DNA of 9,541 bases, taken from an uncultured Flavobacteriaceae bacterium. GTDB taxonomy: Bacteria > Bacteroidota > Bacteroidia > Flavobacteriales > Flavobacteriaceae. How positions within the stretch are numbered: position 1 is the stretch's first letter; every line of letters starts with the position of its first letter. The notes under the pieces are model-generated. The model was given only the letters and a program-made list of their open reading frames with translations. It made no database searches and was not told where the DNA came from. Location: contig CAMZMA010000157.1 of assembly GCA_947311815.1 (NCBI GenBank), positions 1 to 9,541 on the forward strand, in the 5' to 3' direction. The translations under genes were made by a program, and so were the position numbers. Shown in pieces: positions 1-6,411 of this stretch.

Positions 1-214
1 AGAAGACTCAGAAAATTTAGATGAAATTGTAGTAACAGCATTAGGGATAAAAAAATCTGCAACTCTACCTTGAAGTGAATTAATGGCACTGGTTGTTTTA
101 ACTTCAGACAAACTCGTTCCTTTTACTTCAGTTAACGAATACCCCAAAGCTTTTGCAGATTTTTTTATCCCTAATGCTGTGACTACAATTTCATCTAAAT
201 TTTCTGAGTCTTCT
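1..214. repeat. 62-bp inverted repeat (1-62 and 153-214) with 90-bp spacer inside a susC-like gene
   Basis: Positions 1-62 are the reverse complement of 153-214 with one mismatch, position 34 against 181. The left arm may continue beyond the window. Both arms encode the same SusC segment, ending DEIVVTALGIKKSA, in opposite directions. The mismatch is a silent third-position change in a valine codon (GTA on the plus-strand copy, GTC on the minus-strand copy). The spacer 63-152 is the natural continuation of the minus-strand copy only; the plus-strand copy hits TGA at 71-73. The junction carries about 6 bp of microhomology (TTGCAG). Confidence 0.9.
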
Positions 215-513
215 TCTAAAACTACATTTAGAGTTTGACCTCCTCCGTTTAACTTAAATGCTTTGTCTTTGTAGCCAACATAACTAAACACAATACTTTT
301 ACCAGCAATATCTTTTGCTTTAATACTGTATTTTCCATTAAAATCAGTCACATTCCCATACGAAGTGCCTGTAATTACTACATTTACTCCAGGAAGTGGA
401 GATCCTGTACTTTTTTCTGTAACAACTCCTTTTATTGTGACGGTTTGCGCATCTATATTATGTGCAAACAATAACAATAAAAAAGCTACGATAAGTGCTT
501 TAGTTTTTTTCAT
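1..513 (-). CDS. SusC/RagA-type TonB-dependent outer-membrane transporter, N-terminal part; frame becomes chimeric near window edge
   Basis: The ATG at 513-511 opens a frame that stays open to the window edge (171 codons). Residues 1-23 form a signal peptide ending in a DAQ-like cleavage site. Residues 24-105 are a carboxypeptidase-regulatory-like domain with the typical PLPGVNV, VTDFNGKYSI and FSYVGY motifs. LDEIVVTALG at about 106-115 is the TonB-box-like segment, and the start of the plug follows to LQGRVA at about 147-152. These are hallmarks of SusC proteins, which import glycans or other nutrients across the outer membrane with a SusD partner and TonB energy. A normal SusC is about 1000 residues. 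From codon 153 this frame reads the antisense of its own TonB-box region (DFFIPNA and on), which is not SusC sequence, so the gene is broken or misassembled here. It lies downstream of the susD terminator on the same strand. Family assignment is secure; integrity is not. Confidence 0.8.
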   Translation of the reverse strand, partial: MKKTKALIVAFLLLLFAHNIDAQTVTIKGVVTEKSTGSPLPGVNVVITGTSYGNVTDFNGKYSIKAKDIAGKSIVFSYVGYKDKAFKLNGGGQTLNVVLEEDSENLDEIVVTALGIKKSAKALGYSLTEVKGTSLSEVKTTSAINSLQGRVADFFIPNAVTTISSKFSESS

Positions 514-583
514 TTGTTTATTGTTTAGGTTAATTACTTGCACGAATATATGTTAAATATTTTGATTTTGCTATTTTTTATTG

Positions 584-591
584 CAAAACTA
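584..591 (-). promoter_or_regulatory. Candidate -7 box of the second susC-like gene
   Basis: Read on the minus strand this is TAGTTTTG, which fits the Bacteroidetes -7 consensus TAnnTTTG. It lies 70 bp upstream of the ATG at 513 and just after the susD terminator. The same octamer occurs upstream of the first susC. I see no convincing -33 TTTG at ideal spacing, so this is a motif match only. Confidence 0.35.
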
Positions 592-615
592 CTAGAATCT
601 CAACAAAATTACTGC

Positions 616-648
616 AAAAAAAAGAAGCTATCTTATCAAGATAGCTTC
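616..648 (-). terminator. Rho-independent terminator of the susC/susD operon
   Basis: A perfect 11-bp stem (624-634 with 638-648, GAAGCTATCTT) closes a 3-base loop. On the minus strand it is followed directly by eight T residues (623-616). It begins 23 bp beyond the susD stop. On the plus strand the stem is not followed by a T run, so it acts for leftward transcription. It separates the susC/susD transcript from the next susC-like gene. Confidence 0.9.
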
Positions 649-671
649 CTTTAAAAATTACAAAATTTAAA

Positions 672-1994
672 TTATATACTAGGGTCACTTGGAGTGTTCG
701 TATTGTTTTCTCTCTCTTCAAATGGATAAGGATAAAAATTACGATTTCTTTCACTTATATAATCAGCAGTTGCAGTTGGCGTAAAATTACCATGTATTCT
801 TCTAGAGTCTTCTAACCTTAAACCCGTCATAAACAACTCTATTGATCTATTTTTAAAAACTTCATCAAGAACATCACTTTGACTATTTGCATTACCTGCC
901 CAAGCTCCTAAATTTGCATTTACCCCAAATACATCGTTTGTTTTTTGACGAACCAAATTAATATTTGCGACAGCATTAACCAAATCATTTTTCATGGCAT
1001 ATGCTTCTGCTTTAATCAACAACATTTCACCAGGAAGATAAACAGGAATACTTTTATCTCCTGCATCATAAAAACCTAAAAGATTTTCTACACCATGCGC
1101 CCCGAATTCGGCTACTTCAACTTCAGCAGATGATGATAGGTAGAACCCAATTCTTCCATCAGCTACTTCAGGAATCATAGCTCCTGTTAAACCAAAATTA
1201 TCTTGTGGTTTTGTATCAGGAGAATTGTAAACCGCAAATGAAAACACAGGGTTTTTATTCGTACTTCCATCATACATCCATTCTGATTTAGAGGTTAAAT
1301 CTACAGCATTTGCAGCCGTTATTGCTGCGTCATAATTACCTGCAAAAAGATTGTATCTCGCCAAATAAGCATTGATCATATTTGGCAAATCTAATCCTGA
1401 TAAATATACTGAAAATTCAGCAGACATCGCATTAGAAGCAATATCTGACTTTGCGCTTTCTAAAAGGTTAATACACTCTGTTAATACCTCTGATCTATTA
1501 CTAAAAGTTGCATTACCTTCTTTATCATTATTAATGGGCGCTTGTTCAAAATTTTGAATCAAGTAACCTAACGTCATCGCTTTAAAAAACTTAGCATATG
1601 CTTTTAAACCCGACTTTGTGCCTGGATCCATATCTATAAGATCAACATTTGCTAAAATAGATTCTGCTGCTCCTTTATCTCTTAAAAGCCTACTCCATAA
1701 CCTAGTAATACCAGCATTGTCATTTGGCAATCCTGCACCTCCTGCTACTAATTCTTGTGGCGTAACATAGGTTAATAAATCTCCTAATTCTCTAGTGCTT
1801 AATCCTGGTATTTCTACCACCGCTCCTAATGTAGAAGTGGTAAAATGATTGGTCATACCAACAACAACTGTAAGTAGCCCTGATTTTGTGCTTAATACCT
1901 GATCTTCCGCAGGTTGATTTACGTTATTAAAATCTTTATCACAAGATGTTAATACAACAATAAACACGAATAATATGTTAACTATTTTTTTCAT
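672..1994 (-). CDS. SusD/RagB-family outer-membrane nutrient-binding lipoprotein
   Basis: This is the predicted surface lipoprotein that caps the SusC channel and captures the substrate. The 440-residue product starts with a lipoprotein signal ending in the lipobox LTSC, so Cys18 is the lipidation site. The body shows the SusD pattern of TPR-like helical segments, for example the LLIKAEAYAMKNDLVNAV stretch followed by NLVRQKTND. The C-terminus has the usual RSIELFMTGLRLEDSRR region and a YPYPFEER-type tail. It is a little shorter than many SusD proteins but looks complete. The ATG lies 10 bp after the upstream susC stop, so the two are co-transcribed; the gap AAGAAATAAA has no clear Shine-Dalgarno, as is common in this phylum. 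The substrate cannot be read from sequence, and no glycoside hydrolase or peptidase lies in the window to indicate it. Confidence 0.92.
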   Translation of the reverse strand: MKKIVNILFVFIVVLTSCDKDFNNVNQPAEDQVLSTKSGLLTVVVGMTNHFTTSTLGAVVEIPGLSTRELGDLLTYVTPQELVAGGAGLPNDNAGITRLWSRLLRDKGAAESILANVDLIDMDPGTKSGLKAYAKFFKAMTLGYLIQNFEQAPINNDKEGNATFSNRSEVLTECINLLESAKSDIASNAMSAEFSVYLSGLDLPNMINAYLARYNLFAGNYDAAITAANAVDLTSKSEWMYDGSTNKNPVFSFAVYNSPDTKPQDNFGLTGAMIPEVADGRIGFYLSSSAEVEVAEFGAHGVENLLGFYDAGDKSIPVYLPGEMLLIKAEAYAMKNDLVNAVANINLVRQKTNDVFGVNANLGAWAGNANSQSDVLDEVFKNRSIELFMTGLRLEDSRRIHGNFTPTATADYISERNRNFYPYPFEERENNTNTPSDPSI

Positions 1995-2004
1995 TTTATT
2001 TCTT

Positions 2005-4983
2005 TTAAAAATTAAGAATTATACCAAATTTATATACTTGAGGAATTGGCACATTTGCCATGTCTTGACCTCTAACTCCATTAGATTGCCCCTCAGTATT
2101 CACTTCTGGGTCAAATCCATAATAATTATCAAAAGATATTAAGTTTGTTCCACTAAGTGTGAATTTAACATTTTTGATATAAGGTTTGTTTATTTTTAAG
2201 TTATAGTAAAACGAAATTTCTCTTAATTTAACATACGAACCATCTTCTATAAAAGACTCAAAGATAAAAAAGTTAGGTTTTGAACTTCCTTTTGGTATTG
2301 CTCCTGTTAACTCTAAAGCCGTTTGTTGCCCTCCTTTAAACAAATACCCCATTCTTTTATCCCAACTCATTACTTGATTTCCTTGAACAAAATCAAATTG
2401 AAATCTAAATCCAAAGTTTTTGTACTCAAATTCATTAGTAAGAGAAGCTGTATAATCTGGATTTGGGTCTCCAATAATTTTTCTTAAAATAGCTCCTGTA
2501 GGCTGTCCAGCACCATCATAATCTTGTACAGGAGATTTAATAGTTTGCCCGTTTACAGTTATATCTTCATAATGACCTCTTGCTCTTTGCACAAACCCAT
2601 TAGCATCTAACAATCTGTTTCCGCTTGCATCCGTTGCAAAATAGGTGCCATAAAAAACACCAACAGCCTCTCATGTTTGCGCTACAGATGTTCCAAACAT
2701 TCCTAAACCAACTCGCCCTCCCTCTACTTTGGTTACTTTATTTTTATTGGTACTAAAAGTAGCTGTTAAATTCCATTTTAAATCTTTTTGAAGAGGTTTC
2801 GCTTTTAAAAGAAACTCAAACCCTTTGTTTGTCATATTTCCGATATTATCATATCTGCTACCAAATCCTGTTGATGGAGATAAATTTCTTTTCACTAATA
2901 AAACGGTAATATCTTGTTTATAATACGTGAATTCTAATCCTATATTATTGTTAAACAAAGACATGTCTGCCCCAAACTCTAATTCTGTTTGTCTTTCAGG
3001 TCTTGCGTTTGCATTCCCTTGCTGTGTACTAGCAAAATACCCTATATTATTATTGTAATTTGCACCATCATAATTTGTAAAAATTTGATAAGGTCTTAAT
3101 GCTGTTAAATTTCCTGCTTGTCCCCAAGCAGCTCTAATTTTTAAAGAATTAATTGATTCTCCAATAGCTGAATCTTGCCAAAAATCTTCATCAGAAATAT
3201 TATAAGAACTACTTACCTTAGGATAAAATTGTTGTCTTTCGTTTACACCAAACACAGATGCCCCGTCTATTCTACCTGCTAAAGTTAAAAACAAACGATT
3301 GTTATAGCCAAATGTTTGTTGTAAAAAACCACCCCAATAAGAAGCTTCACTTCTATAATCAGCACCAGACACTGCTGTTGCAGGATTTGTTACAATAACA
3401 CCCTCTATTGGCCCTACTTGATCATTATAAACTCCAAAAAATTCATTCTTTTCATATTGATACGAATAACCAAAACCTGTAGTCGATTTAATATTATCAT
3501 TAATATCAAAAGTATAACTCATATTAAAATCTGAATTAAACATATTAGAGTTTATTGTGCTTTTTTGAGAAACTCCATTTGCTCTTGTAGTCACCCCTTT
3601 AGGAATGTACAAAAGCCCTTCGGTTGTAGAGTGATCAAACCCAAAAGTATAGTTTGCTCTAAAGCCCTCAAAAGGGTTTAGTTTTAATTGAATATCATTT
3701 ATAGATCTAAAGTTTTTTTGCGTAGCATCTACACGGTCAATAGTTTCTCTAGCACTAGGCATCCATAATCCTACACTTGGGTAGTTTCCAAACTCATCAG
3801 GATCTTGTGTTTTAGTATTATCAGCAAAAAGAAGAGCGGTAATTGGCCCGTAATTTTTACCATTTGGCATATCATTACTATTATTACTCGATATAAATGA
3901 CCCTAAAGAAACATCTAACCAGTCATACATTTTTTGATTAATTCTTAAACGTAATGTTTTTCTAGCAAAATCGGTATTTCTAACAATTCCTTCATTTTGA
4001 TATTGTGACCCAGAAAAAGAGTAGGTAGTTGTTTCAGATCCTCCTGTAATGTTAATTGAATTTTCTGAACCTGCAGCTTGTCTAAAAATATAATCTTGGT
4101 AATTATACCTTGTTGCTGGTATTGCATTATTATTAGCATCCCAAGTAAGTTGCGCATCATTGTACGGTAAGTATTTTCGTATTTTACTTGTGTTAAAGCT
4201 AGAACTAAGCGTTATTTTTGGCGCTCCAGATTTTCCTTTTTTAGTAAATATCTGCACCACACCATTACTAGCTCTAGAACCATATATGGCTGCTGCTGCT
4301 GCTCCTTTTAATATTTCAATTCTTTCAATATCATTCGGATTAATATCTACAAGCCTGTTTTGAGTATATCCTCCTAAATTAATAGCCTGATTAGATTGAT
4401 TGTTCACAATTACTCCATCAATAATATACAAAGGGTCTGACCCTCCAGATAAAGTACTTGCCCCTCTAAGTCGGATAGAAATACCACCTGCTGGATTTCC
4501 TGAGTTTCTAGACACATACGCTCCTGCTACTTTACCTTGTAAAGCTTCTCCAACACTAACTGTAGCTTTACTATCGCTTAAATCATTAGCACTAACCGAT
4601 GATATTGCACTTCCTAATTGCCTTTTGGTAGTAATACCAGAAGTTCCTGTAACAATAATTTCGTCTAAGTTTAATAAATCTTCTTGCAAACTTACATCTA
4701 TGGTTTGATCACCCTCTGCAAGTTTTTTAGAGACTGTTTTGTAACCTAAATAACTAAAATCAATCACTTTCCCTTTAGGATTGTTTGTTTTAATTGAATA
4801 TTTACCATTAAAATCAGTAACTCCACCAAAAGAACTCCCTTTGAGCAGCACACTAACCCCCGGAAGAGGTTCATTCGTTTTTTTGTCTTTTACCAGACCT
4901 TTAATATTTACTGTTTGAGAAAATACTCCATTGACTAAAAACAACAAAGCAATAACAGTAATAAATTTAAATTTGTTTTTCAT
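2005..4983 (-). pseudogene. SusC/RagA-type TonB-dependent outer-membrane transporter, interrupted by one in-frame TGA
   Basis: This is the transporter partner of the SusD gene just downstream. Reading from ATG 4983 gives a signal peptide (1-23, ending FSQ), a carboxypeptidase-regulatory-like domain (about 24-105), a TonB-box-like LDEIIVTG (106-113), and a plug domain (about 115-250) with the SusC signature RLRGAST..GGSDPLYIIDG and the GAAAAAIYGSRASNGVV motif. A beta-barrel follows and ends in IPQVYKFGIILNF, a normal outer-membrane C-terminus. The frame is uninterrupted except for TGA at codon 771 (2673-2671). After it the same frame continues for 221 codons with typical barrel sequence (VGVFYGTYF, ILRKIIGDPNPDY). 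Total length of 992 codons matches the family. The first 770 codons alone would lack the last barrel strands and the terminal assembly signal. A recent nonsense mutation or a sequencing error is likelier than an old pseudogene. Confidence 0.88.
2671..2673 (-). other. In-frame TGA stop inside the susC gene
   Basis: The context is VAQT-stop-EAVGVFYGTYF. One base change restores a sense codon: GGA would give Gly, fitting the G-E-P-L/V-G-V-F-Y-G pattern I recall for this part of SusC proteins, and TGG would give Trp. No frameshift accompanies it. The first in-frame ATG after it is at 2613, and no ribosome binding site is visible for a separate downstream protein. Confidence 0.9.
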
Positions 4984-5013
4984 TATATATTAAAATTTAA
5001 AATTAAGATAACA

Positions 5014-5021
5014 CAAAACTA
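5014..5021 (-). promoter_or_regulatory. Candidate -7 box of the susC/susD operon
   Basis: The minus strand reads TAGTTTTG, matching the Bacteroidetes -7 consensus TAnnTTTG. It sits 30 bp upstream of the susC ATG at 4983, implying a leader of roughly 20-25 nt. A TTTTTTG that could serve as the -33 element lies upstream but with a spacer of about 24 bp, longer than usual. It is the same octamer as found before the second susC-like gene. Confidence 0.4.
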
Positions 5022-5095
5022 CAAAATAAAATAGCAAAAAAAACACAAAAAACTCCTTTTTATGCAATAAAATATCGAATTCGCTAAAAATCAGG

Positions 5096-5115
5096 AAAGA
5101 TCTTTAAAAAAAGAT
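5096..5115. promoter_or_regulatory. Candidate operator: three AAAGAT half-sites in 20 bp
   Basis: AAAGAT occurs at 5096-5101, inverted (ATCTTT) at 5100-5105, and again direct at 5110-5115. The first two form the perfect palindrome AAAGATCTTT; the last two form a 6-bp inverted repeat around AAAA. The cluster lies directly upstream of the regulator's candidate -7 box, where the -33 element would be, so bound protein could block that promoter. The DeoR-type regulator next door is the natural candidate, acting on itself and possibly on the divergent susC. The region is very AT-rich, so chance similarity is possible. Confidence 0.3.
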
Positions 5116-5119
5116 TAAT

Positions 5120-5127
5120 TATATTTG
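5120..5127 (+). promoter_or_regulatory. Candidate -7 box of the DeoR-type regulator gene
   Basis: TATATTTG is a full match to TAnnTTTG and ends 26 bp before the proposed TTG start, implying a short leader. No clear TTTG -33 element is seen; that space is taken by the AAAGAT cluster. Confidence 0.45.
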
Positions 5128-5153
5128 TAGCCTACAATTAAACACAACTAATT

Positions 5154-5909
5154 TTGAAAAAAAAACAACGACACCAAATCATTCTTGACGAAGTACACTT
5201 GCACAACAGAGTGTTATTAACAGATTTATCAGGAATATTAAAAGTTTCTATGGACACCGTTCGCAGAGACCTCAAAGAATTAGATGAGTTAAAAAAATTA
5301 AAAAAAGTACACGGTGGCGCCGTTTCTAACGGGTTTAACTTTTATACTGATAGAAAAAGAGAAGTTTACAAACAAGACAATAAATTTATTATTGCTAAAA
5401 AAGGACTTTCGTTAATTCACAGCGGCAATGTTATTCTTATTAGTGGGGGTTCTACCAATTTAGAATTGGTAAAACTAATTTCTAACACCCCAAACCTAAC
5501 CTTTTTCACCCCTAGTTTAACCATGGCAATTAGTTTACTGAACAACATCTCAGAAGACAGTAAGGTTATTTTTATTGGCGGAAAACTTTCTAAAAGTTCT
5601 CAATTAGCAACAGGCGGTGGCGCTATTGCAGTTTTGTCTGAAATTAAAGCAGATATTTGTTTTTTAGGCACTGGTTATTTAGATATTAATGACGGAATTA
5701 CCGCTATAGATTGGGAAATTGCTCAATTAAAAAAAGCGATGATTAAAGCATCTAAAAAAGTGGTTTCTTTAACTATTTCTGAAAAATTAAACACAAGCAA
5801 TAGATATAAAATTTGTGAAATATCAATAATTGACACTCTTGTTACCGAATTAGATTCAGAAGATGAAGAGCTTACAAAATTTAGAGAAAAAGGAATAAAA
5901 TTATTATAA
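5154..5909 (+). CDS. DeoR/GlpR-family transcriptional repressor
   Basis: This is a 251-residue DNA-binding regulator, the usual length for the family. Residues 4-57 form the DeoR helix-turn-helix: RHQIILDEV, then the recognition segment SMDTVRRDLKEL at 32-43 and KKVHGGAV closing the domain. Residues about 75-235 are the DeoRC sensor, a sugar-isomerase-like fold that in characterised members binds a phosphorylated sugar; GGSTN (98-102), IGGKL (141-145), GTGYLDINDGIT and the QLKKAMI helix are visible. The usual ADSSKF-like motif after the last helix is replaced by LTISEKL, so the ligand pocket may differ. The start is TTG: it puts the HTH at the normal distance from the N-terminus, and the next in-frame ATG (Met33) would delete half the domain. 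The gene is divergent from the susC/susD operon with 170 bp between, so it probably represses that operon or itself. The ligand is unknown. Confidence 0.9.
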   Translation: MKKKQRHQIILDEVHLHNRVLLTDLSGILKVSMDTVRRDLKELDELKKLKKVHGGAVSNGFNFYTDRKREVYKQDNKFIIAKKGLSLIHSGNVILISGGSTNLELVKLISNTPNLTFFTPSLTMAISLLNNISEDSKVIFIGGKLSKSSQLATGGGAIAVLSEIKADICFLGTGYLDINDGITAIDWEIAQLKKAMIKASKKVVSLTISEKLNTSNRYKICEISIIDTLVTELDSEDEELTKFREKGIKLL

Positions 5910-5932
5910 TTTTATTAGCAGTGTCCGACTAA

Positions 5933-6106
5933 AGATATCAAACCGTTTCACTATTAGACGAAATACAAAAGACTTGATTGCAACTAAATGATACCAATTA
6001 AATTTCAAAACACGTTTTTACTCAAGAAGGGTTTTATGCCGATAGACAATCAAAACGCTAGATTGAAGGTAGTGAAAAAAAGTATTTCGAAATTGAATTG
6101 ATATGA
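5933..6106 (+). pseudogene. Possible decayed gene remnant upstream of the DUF6122-type gene
   Basis: Between the regulator and the next gene one frame reads protein-like sequence broken by TGA (5975-5977), TAA (5999-6001) and TAG (6059-6061). Fragments include SLLDEIQKT, ISKHVFTQEGFYADRQSKR and IEGSEKKYFEIELI. The final stop TGA at 6104-6106 overlaps the ATG of the following gene (ATGA at 6103-6106), the arrangement of translationally coupled genes, which supports a former coding role. I do not recognise the family. Three stops in about 57 codons is also within chance for AT-rich DNA, so this is tentative. Confidence 0.3.
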
Positions 6107-6411
6107 CCGCTAAATTTCTTATCCATTACGGATTGCATTTTATTTTCCCTGTATGCATTGCTTTTTTGTTTTTTAAAAACGATTGGAAAAAAGTATCACT
6201 TATTTTTATCGCAACCATGTTGGTAGATGTAGATCATTTATTGGCAACTCCTATTTTTGACGCTAACAGATGCAGCATTAATTTCCACCCGTTGCATACA
6301 TATTATGCGATAGTCATCTATTTTGTTGGAAGCTTTTTTACTAAAACCAGAGTAATTTCCTTCGGTTTACTACTACACATGTTGGCAGATTTTGTAGATT
6401 GTTATCTCTAA
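6103..6411 (+). CDS. Small DUF6122-type integral membrane protein
   Basis: The 102-residue protein has about four hydrophobic segments (roughly 8-24, 30-48, 64-79, 83-97) and belongs in the inner membrane. It carries conserved-looking polar motifs: VDVDHLLA (41-48), NRCSINFHPLH (55-65) and HMLADFVDC (92-100). His/Asp pairs of this kind next to membrane helices recall YdjM-like membrane proteins predicted as metal-dependent hydrolases. I recognise the pattern as DUF6122, a Bacteroidetes family of unknown function; no activity is established. The length is normal and the frame intact. The ATG overlaps the stop of the possible decayed frame upstream, and the TAA end overlaps the convergent flippase gene by 4 bp. 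Confidence 0.8.
   Translation: MTAKFLIHYGLHFIFPVCIAFLFFKNDWKKVSLIFIATMLVDVDHLLATPIFDANRCSINFHPLHTYYAIVIYFVGSFFTKTRVISFGLLLHMLADFVDCYL

Noticed and set aside
63..152. A simple 90-bp invertible switch between the two repeat arms
   Set aside because: Inverting the spacer would not give a complete susC in either orientation, since each arm would still lead into the opposite arm after 90 bp.
365..556. 63-codon open frame on the plus strand
   Set aside because: It is antisense to the signal peptide and first domain of the second susC-like gene, has no recognisable features, and is best explained as a shadow of that gene.
2005..2613. Separate 202-residue protein starting at 2613
   Set aside because: It is in the same frame as the upstream susC and carries only the last barrel strands, with no signal peptide or start signal; it is the 3' end of the interrupted gene.
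4285..4306. Run of GCA/GCT repeats
   Set aside because: It encodes the alanine run of the conserved GAAAAAIYGSRASNG motif of SusC plug domains and is not an expanded microsatellite.
5915..5932. GTGTCCGACTAAAG-like sequence resembling an insertion-sequence end
   Set aside because: I could find no matching inverted end, target duplication or transposase sequence nearby.
5988..6101. 37-codon ATG-initiated frame on the plus strand (MIPIKFQNTF...)
   Set aside because: No binding site and no recognisable family; it overlaps the possible relic frame, whose end fits the ATGA overlap better.
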